A stretch of DNA of 64,000 bases from Phycisphaerae bacterium (lineage in GTDB: Bacteria > Planctomycetota > Phycisphaerae > Tepidisphaerales > Tepidisphaeraceae), in assembly GCA_025924315.1 (NCBI GenBank), contig JAICIO010000002.1, forward strand, positions 62,001-126,000, read 5' to 3'. The notes beneath the pieces are model-generated. The model made no database searches, had not been told where the DNA came from, and saw nothing but the letters and a program-made list of their open reading frames with translations. The position numbers were made by a program, and so were the translations under genes. Shown here one piece after another: positions 26,314-36,700 of the stretch. The first letter of the stretch is position 1; every line of letters begins with the position of its first letter.

Positions 26314-27393
26314 TCACTGCACAAAAATCACAGGCTTGGTCGTCGGCGCCACGCTTGGTTGCGTCGCGGCGGCGAGGTCGGCTTCACGCTCCTTAATCTG
26401 GTCATCGAGCTTATCGAGCATTCGCTGCAGGGTCTTCACCGTCGGCGAATCATCCTTCAGCTTATCTTTCGCGCTGTCGAGGTTGAACTTCACGCTCACC
26501 CGTTGCCGTTTCATGGCAAACATGGCTCGATCCCCGCCGTTCTTCATGAAATCCTGGTTCACTTTCTCGATTTCTTCGAGATAGGCGATCATCCGCTTCT
26601 CGCGCAGCACCGCCGGGTGACTGTCACCGTACGTTTTCTGCAGTTCCGCCAGCTGGGTTTTGTGCTGCGCGACCAACAGCGCCATATTCAGCACCGCTCC
26701 GCGGCGCTGGCCTGGCGGCGGTTGTTCGGGAATCGGTTGATGAATCAATTTGTATCGAATTGCCAGACCATGTGATTTGTCATCGATCGACGAAATCTCG
26801 AGCCCGCCGATCTCCCCCTCGCGCGTGCGGAACAAATACGTCTTCGGCAAAATCAGCCCGACATCGACCGCGTTGAACGGCTGCGCTTCGACCGACTCGA
26901 GCTGCTTCTTCAGCGCAAAATAATCCTTCAGCTCATCGAGCTTCTTATCGATCTCGACCAGCGCCATGTCGTACGCGACAAACCCGTCGGCCGGGGCGCG
27001 GCTTTCGCACATCAGATCCGCCCCGCTGTCGCGCAACCACCGCCGCGACGCATCGAGATCCTCCGGCGTCGATTCGCCGTAGGAAAACGTCTTGCCCTTG
27101 TCGAAATCGAAATACGATTTCGATTGCGATTTGATGGGATCTTCGAGGTTCAATTCGACAATCGAATCAACCGGTTGCTGCACCACCGGTGCCGGCGGAG
27201 TGACCGGTTGGGCGGCCGGGATTGCGGTCACTTGGGCGGGCGGTGCCGGGTTCGCCGGAGCGATGGGCGGATTTGGTGTGACGGTCACGTAGACATGTTG
27301 CGTTGTTGGGACAAACGGCTTGAGCTGCGACGCAGCATGAGACGGCCACAGCGCGATGAAACATCCGGCCGCGAGCGGAAACACCATCTTCAT
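26314..27393 (-). CDS. Exported Pro-rich protein with helical C-terminal half
   Basis: This 359-residue protein has a signal peptide (MKMVFPLAAGCFIALWPSHA) and a Pro/Ala/Val-rich linker (about residues 30-70). A mixed alpha/beta central part follows (KSYFDFDKGKTFSY onward), then a charged coiled-coil-like C-terminus (about 235-340, with KFNLDSAKDKLKDDSP). Family not recognised. It may be an envelope-associated scaffolding protein. Confidence 0.65.
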   Translation of the reverse strand: MKMVFPLAAGCFIALWPSHAASQLKPFVPTTQHVYVTVTPNPPIAPANPAPPAQVTAIPAAQPVTPPAPVVQQPVDSIVELNLEDPIKSQSKSYFDFDKGKTFSYGESTPEDLDASRRWLRDSGADLMCESRAPADGFVAYDMALVEIDKKLDELKDYFALKKQLESVEAQPFNAVDVGLILPKTYLFRTREGEIGGLEISSIDDKSHGLAIRYKLIHQPIPEQPPPGQRRGAVLNMALLVAQHKTQLAELQKTYGDSHPAVLREKRMIAYLEEIEKVNQDFMKNGGDRAMFAMKRQRVSVKFNLDSAKDKLKDDSPTVKTLQRMLDKLDDQIKEREADLAAATQPSVAPTTKPVIFVQ

Positions 27394-27468
27394 GGCGACC
27401 CCGGTTGGCGTGTGATCCTTCAGAGTAGTAATGCGGAGTGCGGAGCGTCAACAGAATTTTGCGTCCAC

Positions 27469-28746
27469 TTACGTCGCCACGAGGCGTTGGGCGGCGCTGA
27501 CGATCGCGGGTTCTTCGCCTTCGTATGGCGCGGGTTGATCGAAATGGGTGTACGCGTTGGGCTCGTATCCGCCCTGCTCGTGGTGGCGCACCGTGCAGAG
27601 GTACCCGATGGAATCGTTTGCATAACCAGTCGACCAGATTTCCTGCGCGTCGGTCAGTGGGCGGAGCGTGCGCTCGACGGCGTGGCCGATCTCCTGCACC
27701 GGCTCACCGGGGATAGCGATGATTTGCAGGGGGCCGATCCGCATCGATTGGATTTGCGCCGCCCGACCTTTCGGCGCGGCGTTGCGCGCAATGAGGTCGA
27801 GCGTTTTGCGCGCCCACGGCGCTTTCACCGCGAGATCGACGGGCGTTGTGCCGGCGGCGATTTTGTGGAGCTCTTCATTCGATTTCGCCGTGCCGTATGG
27901 AAGGAAGAGCTCGCCTTCGCGCGATGCGAGGTTGTCCGCGTCGGAGGTCGTGAGATTGCCGGCGGCGTCGCGCACGGCGCGGGCAAGTTCGTCAGCGATC
28001 GCGTGCAATTGCTCGCGGTTCGCGGCGATGAACTCGTTCTTCTCGTTCACCATCAGCGGGCGGACGTTTCCGCAGCACCCCTGAAGGAACACGGCCGAGC
28101 ATTTCATCCACTGCTCGATTTTCGTGCGCGCGATGCCGGGATAATCTGGCGAAATCCAGCCGTCCGATCCGCGCTTGGTTGTCGGATGACATGAATAGTG
28201 GAAGAGAACCGCGAGCGGCTCACGATCCGCTCGATCGATCCGCAACACGCGCACGCGGCGATCGACGATCTCCGCGAAGTTGGGTTGAAATTCGCCAGCG
28301 ATCCCCGGAACCGGCCGGCGATTGACGTTGAAGTTGGCCGAGCCACACCCGAGTCCGAGCGTCACGGGCTCGAGCTTTTCCTGCGCCTCCGCCACCGCAT
28401 CGACCACGCGCGTCTCGACCATTTCCACGAAAGCGCGATCGGGAACCAGATCGCCATTGGCGCGCATCGCGGGGCCGGAATGCGTGTGGCTCGCCATCAG
28501 AAGAATGTGATCCGCCGGGATGGCGCAGCGGCGAACGATCTTGGCGCGGATTGATTCGGTCGTCGCGCGCGTCACGCCGATCAAATCGAGCGAAACAATC
28601 GCGAGCGACGTCGAATCGTTCGCGAACACGATCGCGCGCAGCTCCAGCGGATCCTGCACGCCGACCGACGGATTTGTGCTCCAGTGCCCTTGTAATCTCA
28701 GGCCCGGAGCGGGTGTGATGTCTCGGCCAGCAACGCCTGCGCGCAT
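27469..28746 (-). CDS. Neutral/alkaline ceramidase-like hydrolase
   Basis: This 425-residue protein belongs to the neutral/alkaline non-lysosomal ceramidase N-terminal family. Metal-site-type motifs are MASHTHSGPAMR (residues 84-95) and LFHYSCHPTT (about 205-214). No signal peptide is present. The second, C-terminal immunoglobulin-like domain of classical ceramidases is missing, so it is a shorter planctomycete-type member. The amide substrate is unknown; ceramide itself is not certain. Confidence 0.8.
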   Translation of the reverse strand: MRAGVAGRDITPAPGLRLQGHWSTNPSVGVQDPLELRAIVFANDSTSLAIVSLDLIGVTRATTESIRAKIVRRCAIPADHILLMASHTHSGPAMRANGDLVPDRAFVEMVETRVVDAVAEAQEKLEPVTLGLGCGSANFNVNRRPVPGIAGEFQPNFAEIVDRRVRVLRIDRADREPLAVLFHYSCHPTTKRGSDGWISPDYPGIARTKIEQWMKCSAVFLQGCCGNVRPLMVNEKNEFIAANREQLHAIADELARAVRDAAGNLTTSDADNLASREGELFLPYGTAKSNEELHKIAAGTTPVDLAVKAPWARKTLDLIARNAAPKGRAAQIQSMRIGPLQIIAIPGEPVQEIGHAVERTLRPLTDAQEIWSTGYANDSIGYLCTVRHHEQGGYEPNAYTHFDQPAPYEGEEPAIVSAAQRLVAT

Positions 28747-28854
28747 GGGCTCACGCTACGTTGGCCAAACGCGCCTGTCAAAACAAAGAGACGGGGTGCC
28801 GCTCGGACGCAACATCTATTACAATCGCACGACGAACCGACTCTCGGAGCATGC

Positions 28855-29478
28855 ATGAAATGGAAAATTGAAGGCACGGACGGCAGCGGCGATGACGTGA
28901 TCGTGATGGTGGAGGCGGACGATTCCGAATCCGCCTCGCGGCAAGCCACCTTCGCAGGCGTGAAGGTGAAGGCGGTGTATCCGGACGAGGCAACGCACCA
29001 AGCGGTGAAGTTGCCGCCGACGAATTCCGAGACGGCGCCGGGGCTCGCGACGCCTCCGCCGGGCTACACCGGAAAGGTCGTGATTGAGCGGGAAGACGAC
29101 GGCGCGCGCAGCGGCCTTTCGGGCCTCGGCTCACATCTGCATCTGCCGAGCGGCGACGCCGGCACGATTTTCACCATCGCGTCGCACATCATCGCGCTCA
29201 CCCTTGTGCTCATTGGCATCATCGTATTCCTGCACGGATGGATCGAATATGGGCGTGTGGACATTCCGTCGCCTCCGCCACTGGATCTCAGTCCGACAAC
29301 CGAGCAAGCGAGCGCGGCGGATTCGATCAGCCTGATACGCGCTGTCGGGTGGACAGAAGCACTCGCGTACGTCGGCCAGATGGTGATCGGCCTGCTGATC
29401 GTCATCATCTCGATCATGATCGAGGGCTTCATCACGCGCATGGTCGTGAACATCCGCGATACGTGGCACAAGAAGTGA
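28855..29478 (+). CDS. Membrane protein with N-terminal soluble domain
   Basis: This 207-residue protein has a soluble N-terminal domain (MKWKIEGTDGSGDDVIVMV through about 45) of the kind that precedes membrane segments in planctomycete proteins. A Pro/Thr-rich linker follows, then two membrane helices (about 102-125 and 170-195). Function unknown. It is followed by the frameshifted GH63-type gene. Confidence 0.65.
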   Translation: MKWKIEGTDGSGDDVIVMVEADDSESASRQATFAGVKVKAVYPDEATHQAVKLPPTNSETAPGLATPPPGYTGKVVIEREDDGARSGLSGLGSHLHLPSGDAGTIFTIASHIIALTLVLIGIIVFLHGWIEYGRVDIPSPPPLDLSPTTEQASAADSISLIRAVGWTEALAYVGQMVIGLLIVIISIMIEGFITRMVVNIRDTWHKK

Positions 29479-29522
29479 CCTTTCCGCGCTGGGTCTCGAA
29501 TACGTTTGAAAGGAATTGTCGC

Positions 29523-31450
29523 ATGCCGCGCTGCGCGTGGATGGTTTTCGTCGTTGCCCTTGGTGTCAACTTGAGCATTCGAGCGTCGGTGCGGATCGGG
29601 AACTTTTACTACAACGCGCCCAACGGCATCGCGTTCATCAAGGACGACGCTGCCGCATTCGTGATCGACCCGGGCGGATCGTACAACGCGGGCATCGTCG
29701 CGCCGGACGATTCATATCACCAGGTTTTTCTCTCGCAGGGCGACAATTATCTCATCGATTTCCAATGGGCACGCATCGGTGACGGCGTTGTCGCGCGACT
29801 TGAATCGCAGCGAGCAGAGAAACTCACGTTCAAACTCGATAAGAACTGGCCGGATTTTTCCAGCAAATACACGGGCGCACCCGATGGCGTGACCGGCATC
29901 GCCAAGACTGCTTCTGGCGATGTCGGATGGAAGCTGCAAGCCAAGCCGGCGCCGGAATCATCGAATGCGACGTCGATCACATTCGCACTCGCCGGTCCCG
30001 GAAAGCCGACGTATTTCGTGGCCGGTCTGGGGGATCTTCAGCCGATGGATCGCGTCGAGGCGCTTCTGTCCGACGCTCGGAAAGGTACGAGAAGCTGCGC
30101 CCACGGGCTGAGGGCCCCTCGGGCGACATCATCGGCGCGATCACCAACAACCTGAACAACTCCCGCGTTTACAGCAATAACAACCACCTCGCCGCCATCA
30201 CAGTCTCGCGGACCTTCGGCGTGAATCATCCAAACACCACGCCCTACTTCTGCTGGGACAGTTTCTTCAACGCATTGATGGCGTCGATCGACAACCCTGA
30301 ATCCGCGAAGGAAACCGTTCGTGGAATTCTTTCGGGGCAGAGCAAAGAGGGCCTGGTCCCGAACTTCACGCACTGGGCGTTCGATGGCGGCGGAACGAGC
30401 ACCGATCGCTCGCAACCGCCCGTCGGGTCGATGTGCATCTGGAAGATGCTGCAGCGCCATCCCGATCCCGATTTCCTCCGCGAGGTGTATCCGAAGCTCG
30501 TGCTCTGGCACGCGTGGTGGCTGAAGGATCGCAATCCGAAACACGATGGATTGCTGTGCTGGGGCACGAACGTCGACAAGATGGACGGGCCGCTGGGTTC
30601 GCTCCAAGGCGCGCTGTGGGAAACCGGCTGGGATGACACGCCGCATTTCCGCGACGTGCCGGGGGTGAAGATGGTCGGCCATACGATGAACCTGTACGCC
30701 GTCGATCTCTGTTCGATGTGGGCGATGGACGCGCACTATCTCGCGCTCATGGCCGACGCACTCGGCCGGAAAGACGACGCCGAGAAATTCCGACGCGACG
30801 AAAAGGAGATGAACGAGCGGATCAACAAAACGCTCTGGAACGACGAGCTCGGCATTTATTGCAGCCGCTTCTGGGACAACGAAGACGGCTCGCCGGGCAA
30901 ATTTCTCACGCGCATCACGCCGATGAATTTCTATCCGCTGATCTGTGGCGCCGCCTCGCCCGATCAGGCCAAGCGCGTGCTTGCCATCATGACCGACCCA
31001 AACCAATTCTGGGGCGAATGGATTCTGCCAACGGTTTCACGGAAAGATCCGCTTTACTTCGAACAGCGTTATTGGCACGGCACGATCTGGGGACCGGTGA
31101 ACTATCTTGTCTTCCAAGGCGTCAAGCGGTACGCAGCGCCGGAGGTTCAGGCCGAGTTTGCGCAGAAGAGCGTGCACCTCTTCATGAATAACTGGCTCGG
31201 CACCGGACAATGCGGCGAGAATTTTCTCAGTCTCAACGGTCGCGTCGGCGGAAATCCGAATTACACCTGGGGCGCGCTGATGTGCCTCATCGGCGTCGAG
31301 TCGGTGATCGACATCGACGACAACGGCCAGCCGCATCCCGGCCCGGGATATAACGAGCCGGTGACCATCGAAAATCTGCCGATCAACGGCAAGCCCGCGC
31401 GAGTCACGCTGAACTACGGCAAGGCGATGGCTACGATCGACCACCACTGA
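29523..31450 (+). pseudogene. Exported GH63-type glycosidase, frameshifted
   Basis: From the ATG at 29523 (AAGGAATTGTCGC upstream) the frame encodes a signal peptide (MPRCAWMVFVVALGVNLSIR) and an N-terminal beta domain (FYYNAPNGIAFIKDDAA onward). Near 30080 it leaves that frame; the reading resumes one base shifted (…DARK then RYEKLRPRAEGP) and continues to 31450. The second part is a complete (alpha/alpha)6 catalytic domain (YFCWDSFFNALM, then WDDTPHFRDVPG and HGTIWGPVNYL), typical of GH63 alpha-glucosidases or mannosylglycerate hydrolases. No slippery heptamer is visible, so a one-base deletion or an assembly error is more likely than programmed frameshifting. If active, it would hydrolyse glucose- or mannose-capped glycosides outside the cytoplasm. 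Confidence 0.7.
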
Positions 31451-31453
31451 TTG

Positions 31454-31573
31454 GGTCGCACAAACATTCTTGTCTGTGACGGGACGAGGTACTCCTCGAC
31501 CCGTGTCTGCTTGTGTTCCGACATCGGCCGCCGGGTACGGTGTCCGATCACCGACAGGAATGTCGGCGCCACC
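31454..31573. repeat. Family C palindromic repeat
   Basis: GGTCGCACAAACATTCTTG at the left and CCGACAGGAATGTCGGCGCC at the right resemble the ends of the element at 11397-11498; the inner part (GGGACGAGGTACTCCTCGACC) is a second palindrome. It follows the GH63-type gene. Confidence 0.7.
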
Positions 31574-31598
31574 GTTGAACGGCGTGGAATATGGTGAG

Positions 31599-32477
31599 TT
31601 ACTGCGCGATCGCGAGAACGCCCTGCTGGCGTTCGAGCAGGTCATCCGCGTCGGCAATGATCGGCTCCCAGGGCGCGCCGTCGAAGCCGAGGTCGATCGC
31701 ACGCCGCCGCGCTTCCCGCGCGGTGTGGCAAATCTGCGTGACATAATCGATCGACTTCTTCAGCTCATCGCGCTCGGTTGAGGTCAGCCCGCGACGGCCA
31801 TTGTTCAAATAGGAATTCGAGAGATCTTCGGCCCGTTCGGTCTGGTGGCGAATGCGGCTCAGTTCCCCACCCATCAGCGAGCGTGCGTGCTCGCCGAGCT
31901 GTTTGAGTTCGGTGTGGGTTTTCTCCGCCGATCCGGACGTGGCGTATTCGAGATAGGCGATGTCGAGAACCATCGGCAGGATCTTCATCGTCGGCACGAG
32001 CGTGTCGTCGTGCATGGCCGCGTCAATCTTCTGCTGGTTCGCGCTGAGCAAATCATCGCGCAGTGCCGCGAACGCCTGCTTGCGCGATTCGGAATCGAGG
32101 ATGTCGATCTGAGCCGTGCCGGTTTTCGCCATGTACTTATTCGCCGGCGACGCCTTCATCAGCACGATATTCGCCCGCGCGGTGGCGGCCTCAGCCGTAT
32201 TCGAAGCGCTCTTCGCAGCTCCTTCGAACGCGGAGCCCGCTTCCATCCGCTGGCCGAGCTGCAGCTGGCACTCGCCGCGCATCATCAGCAGCTGATATCG
32301 CGTTTTCTCGTCCTTCGCATCGCGCCGCGCCAGCGCGTCGGAGATCGTCCGCAGCGCGTCGCGATAGTCTTTCGAGTCCATTGTCTTCTGCACATCCTGA
32401 ATCGTTTGCGCATGTGCGGCGAACGAACCCGCGAACGCCAAGAGGACTGCAAAGCGTCTGATGATGATCGGATTCAC
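31599..32477 (-). CDS. Exported TPR-like helical protein
   Basis: From a GTG at 32477 (GGAGGG upstream) the product has 292 residues. The signal peptide is VNPIIIRRFAVLLAFAGSFAAHA. The mature part is helical with TPR-like repeats (about residues 25-130: DVQKTMDSKDYRDALRTISD, then MLMRGECQLQLG-type units) and further Leu/Arg-rich helices. It may be a periplasmic assembly or scaffold protein. The frame upstream of 32477 overlaps the adjacent DUF1275 gene and is not used. Confidence 0.65.
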   Translation of the reverse strand: MNPIIIRRFAVLLAFAGSFAAHAQTIQDVQKTMDSKDYRDALRTISDALARRDAKDEKTRYQLLMMRGECQLQLGQRMEAGSAFEGAAKSASNTAEAATARANIVLMKASPANKYMAKTGTAQIDILDSESRKQAFAALRDDLLSANQQKIDAAMHDDTLVPTMKILPMVLDIAYLEYATSGSAEKTHTELKQLGEHARSLMGGELSRIRHQTERAEDLSNSYLNNGRRGLTSTERDELKKSIDYVTQICHTAREARRRAIDLGFDGAPWEPIIADADDLLERQQGVLAIAQ

Positions 32478-32569
32478 GGGCCCTCCATCAAATTGAATGG
32501 AGGCATTAGAACCCGGCACACCACTGCATTTCCAAAAATCGTGCCCGAATCCACATTCGATGACCACGA

Positions 32570-33307
32570 TTACGACCATGCACGGCGCTCGATGTAAGCG
32601 ATGGCGCTCGCGATGCCGACGATCGCGATCGGCGCGACGAGAGATCGGCCCGTCCAGCGAACAACTGCGAATGCGCCCGCGGCGCCACCGGTGACGTAGA
32701 TGGGCCAGACCGCGATGAGAAATCGCCACGAAGGTCGTCCGCTGAGCTCGAACCGTGTGCGAGCGGTTCTGGCGTGGCCGAAGACGCGAGCGATCCATCC
32801 CGCCGAGAGATCGCTGAGCGTTCCGGTGACAAACGTCGTGGCAACGCCTCCGATGCTCATGCACCGCGCCGCTTCCGTCTGCATTCCCATCGCGATCGCG
32901 GAGAGCGCGATGAACACTCCCTGCGCGACGCGCGGCGACTCATTCGCCAGGTAGGTCGTCCACAACAGCATGAGCAACATGATGAATGCCATTTCGCACA
33001 GCAGCGTCCGCCACGCATGCGATGGATCCGGCGTACGCAGTCGCCGCGAATAGAGAACGAGCGTGCCCAGCGCAACGCCTGAGCAGTAACCGGCCAGCGC
33101 GAGCAACGACCCAATCACGCGCGTGCTGTGCATGCCGGCGATGGCGATCCCGAGCAACACCGTGTTCCCAGTCATATTGGCGGTGAAAACGTGACCGAGG
33201 CCGACGTAACTGACCGCATCGAGATAACCCGCGGAGAACGTGAGCCCCGCAAGCATCAGATTGATCGTCGCGGGTTCGCGTGGCTCTGGCGCGGTCATCG
33301 TCGTCAT
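32570..33307 (-). CDS. DUF1275 (YoaK-like) membrane protein
   Basis: From the ATG at 33307 the product has 245 residues and six membrane segments. The family hallmark AGYLDAVSYVGLGHVFTANM TGNTV block (residues 26-50) and the second GGVATTFVTGTLSDLS element are present. DUF1275 proteins are of uncertain function and have been suggested as transport-related. It starts 11 bases after the PPC/DUF296 gene and is likely cotranscribed with it. Confidence 0.85.
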   Translation of the reverse strand: MTTMTAPEPREPATINLMLAGLTFSAGYLDAVSYVGLGHVFTANMTGNTVLLGIAIAGMHSTRVIGSLLALAGYCSGVALGTLVLYSRRLRTPDPSHAWRTLLCEMAFIMLLMLLWTTYLANESPRVAQGVFIALSAIAMGMQTEAARCMSIGGVATTFVTGTLSDLSAGWIARVFGHARTARTRFELSGRPSWRFLIAVWPIYVTGGAAGAFAVVRWTGRSLVAPIAIVGIASAIAYIERRAWS

Positions 33308-33318
33308 GTCATCGGCCG

Positions 33319-33768
33319 CTACACTTGAATCAGCCCGAGCCCGGAGTCGGCATCGAACTTGCGTTGCAGGTGCTTCGGTGAGTCCGTAAGGATGACCTCC
33401 AGGGTGGGACGCACATGCGCCTCCATAAGGTGTCCGCCGCGCGTTCTGCAATCGCGCGTGCCGAGCACCACATGAGCGTGCACCTTCCTTTTCCCGTGAT
33501 CGTCCAGAGAAATATCGCCCGCGAGCGTGAGCACCTCCATCTGTTCGCGCAGGGGAAACTTCTGATATTCGCGGGTGGACCAGTCAAAGTACGCGAGCAC
33601 AACATCGCTGAACGCGCCGATCGCGGTGAACTGCGAGCCGGCGAGCTCATGCTCGTTTGCGACATCGTTCAAGCCCGAGATGACTTCGTCACCGGATTCG
33701 AAAATCACCGCGAAGGTGCGCTGGCCGTGCGCCTCGTTGAGGAGTTTGGATTGCATGTCAGGCTCCAT
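33319..33768 (-). CDS. PPC/DUF296-domain protein
   Basis: This 149-residue protein matches the PPC/DUF296 domain found in prokaryotic small proteins and plant AT-hook factors. Signature stretches are FAVIFESGDEVISGLNDVAN, HAHVVLGTRDCRTRGGHLME and RPTLEVILTDSP. A conserved His in HAHVVLG is typical of the metal- or ligand-binding members. It overlaps the C-terminus of the FAD/Fe-S oxidoreductase gene by 11 bases, so they are coupled. A regulatory role for the oxidoreductase is possible but not shown. Confidence 0.85.
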   Translation of the reverse strand: MEPDMQSKLLNEAHGQRTFAVIFESGDEVISGLNDVANEHELAGSQFTAIGAFSDVVLAYFDWSTREYQKFPLREQMEVLTLAGDISLDDHGKRKVHAHVVLGTRDCRTRGGHLMEAHVRPTLEVILTDSPKHLQRKFDADSGLGLIQV

Positions 33769-36700
33769 GTTGTGAATCGCGATGTTTGAGAAGCGCGTAC
33801 AGGCCGAGGCCGAGAATGCCTCCGGCCGCGGCGAGAGCGCCGGCGCGCACGGCGGCGCGTCGAAACTCGCGTGATTGCTTCGCGACGAGCGCCGCTTCCG
33901 GTCGATGCCAGGGCGCCTGCGAGTATTTCGCGAGCTGAATCGCCTCCGCCAGATGCAGCGCGTGGCGATCGGTCTCCTGCTGAATCTGTTCGCGGCAGCT
34001 GAAACCGTCGGCGATGATCATCGTCTCGTCATCGGCTTCTCGGACTTTTGGCAGGAGCGCGCGCTCGCCGCAGGCGATCGACACGTCATAGTGATCGCCC
34101 TTCTCGTAGCCGAACGCACCGGCCATCCCGCAACAACCGGAATCGAGCAGTTCATAATCCGCGTGCATCCGCTTGAGCGCCGCCTCCTCGGCGCCGGGAC
34201 CCATGATCGCGTGATGGTGGCAATGCATCTGAACCATGGCCTTGTTTGCCAGCTTCGGCACTTCATAGTGCGGCGCTTTTTTCTCGAGGAACTCGCTCAG
34301 CAGAAACGTCTGCTGCTGCAGTCGGCGGGCGTTCATGTCGTTGGGGAAAAGATTCGTGAGCTCATCGCGGAAGACGGCGCCGCAGCTGGGTTCGAGCATG
34401 ACGAACGGCACGCCCGCTTCGATTTCGCGAGACATCTCACTGAGGATTTGCAAAAGCCACCGCTGCGCCATGCCGAGGAAGCCGTAGTCATACAGCGGCC
34501 GCCCGCAACACATGTCGCGCTTCGGAACCACCACACGAAAGCCCGCGTCCTCGAGCACTTCGACTGCGGCGATCGCCACATGCGGTGTGAAGTTGTTGTT
34601 AAACGTGTCCGGCCAAAGCACGACGGGATCGCCGGCCGGATTTCGCGGCTGGTGTGACGCGAACCAACTCTTAAACGTCTGCGGCGCAAAGGCCGGCACC
34701 GTTCGCTGCGGGGCAACGCCGCCGAGGAACTTGAAGACGTCGCGAATGATTGGTGTTTGGGTGATTGCATTCGCGACCATCGGCGCCAAACTCGCCAGCC
34801 GCGCCCAATAGTGAATCCAACCAAACGCGTACGCATGCCGCGGACGGAGACGCTTCTCGTAATAGTGCGAGAGGAACTCGGACTTGTAGGTCGCGAGATC
34901 CACGTGCACCGGGCAATCGCCTTTGCACCCTTTGCACGAGAGGCACAGGTCGAGCGATTCCTTCACCGATTCGCTCTTCCATCCGTCGTGCACCGCTTCG
35001 CCCTGCAGCATCTCGAAGAGCATGTGCGCGCGGCCGCGCGTGCTGTGCTTCTCTTCGCGCGTCACCATGTAGCTGGGGCACATCGTGCCGCCCTCTTCAC
35101 GGCGGCATTTGCCTACGCCGACGCAGCGCTCCGTCGCGCGGCGGAAGCTATTTTGATCGCCGGTGTAATGGAAGTATGTCGCGGGCTCCGGTGGATCGTA
35201 ATCGGGACCGTAGCGCAGGTTCTCGTCGATCTTGTAGGGATGAACCACCTTGTGCGGATTCATTTTGTTGGTCGGATCCCAGATCGCTTTGAACTCTTCG
35301 AACGCTTTGATGAGTTCCGGCCCGAACATTTTCGGAAGCATCTCGGCGCGCGATTGGCCATCACCATGTTCGCCCGAAAGTGATCCCTTGTAGCTCACGA
35401 CCAGATCGGATGCTTCCTCAATGAACCGGCGGAACTTCGCCACGCCATCCGCGGTTTTCAGGCCGAAGTTCAAGCGCGTGTGGATGCAACCGTCGCCGAA
35501 ATGTCCGTAAAGACATCCGACGTAATTAAACTTATCGAGGAGCTTCTTGAAGTCGCGCAGATACGGGCCGACGTCTTTGGGTGCGACTGCGGCGTCTTCC
35601 CAGCCTTCCCAATTCTCTTCCTCGCCAGGAATGTGCGCGGTGGCGCCGAGGCCGGCCTCGCGAACTTCCCACACTTGTTTCTCCTCCGCGGGGTCGTCGA
35701 ACAACTTCATATCGGGCGCATTCTGTTTCTTCTTCAGCTCATCCATCAACTTCCGCGCCTTGTCGTCCGCTTCTCCGCGCGTTTCCCCGCCGAACTCGAT
35801 CATCAGATAGCCTTTGCCTTTGGGAAACAGCTTGAGGTGATTGAGCTGAAGATGTTTCTTCTGAAGATCGACGATGAACTTGTAATCGAGCGCTTCAAGT
35901 CCCTGCGGCTTGTGCCCGAGAACTTCCATCACGTGATCGCCCGCGGAGAACACGTCCGGATATCCAAGCACCAGGAGATTTCGATAAGGCGGCCAGTCCA
36001 CGAGATTCGTGACCGCCTCCAGAATCGTGACGCACGTTCCTTCGCTGCCGACGAGCGCGCGCCCGACGTGAAATCCCTCTTCGGGCAAGAGCGCGTCCAA
36101 GTTGTACCCCGACACGCGGCGCGGAATCCGCGGGAAGCGCTCGCGAATGAGCGAAGCGTATTTGTCCCGCAGCGCCTTAAGCTTGCTGTAGATTTCGCCA
36201 CGTCGTCCGCCGGCGCGGATGATCGATTCGAGCTCCTCGTCGCTCGTCTTTCCGACGCGCATGCGCGTGCCGTCGTAGAGCAGGATGTCGAGCTCGTGAA
36301 TGTTGTCGGACGTGCGACCGGCCATTACCGAGTGCACGCCGCACGAATTATTTCCGCACATCCCGCCGAGCGTGCACCAACGATGCGTCGCGGGATCCGG
36401 GCCAAACATGAGGCCATGTTTCTCCGCGGCGCTTCGTAGATCTTGGCACACAACGCCGGGATGCACGCGCGCCAGCTTCCGCTTCGGATCGATCTCGATG
36501 ATGTCGTGGAGATACTTGGTGAAATCCATGACCACCGCGACGTTGCAACATTGCCCCGCGAGGCTGGTCCCACATCCGCGGCTGAGGACGGGTGCGCCGA
36601 ACTGGCGGCATGTCGCCACCGTTTCGATCACATCCTGTTCGCTCTTCGGAATCACGACGCCGATCGGCACCTGGCGGTAATTCGAACCATCCGTCGCATA

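Noticed and set aside
30070-30095. Programmed -1 frameshifting in the GH63-type gene
   Set aside because: The bases CGGAAAGG do not form a recognised slippery heptamer and no downstream stem with a pause signal is evident.
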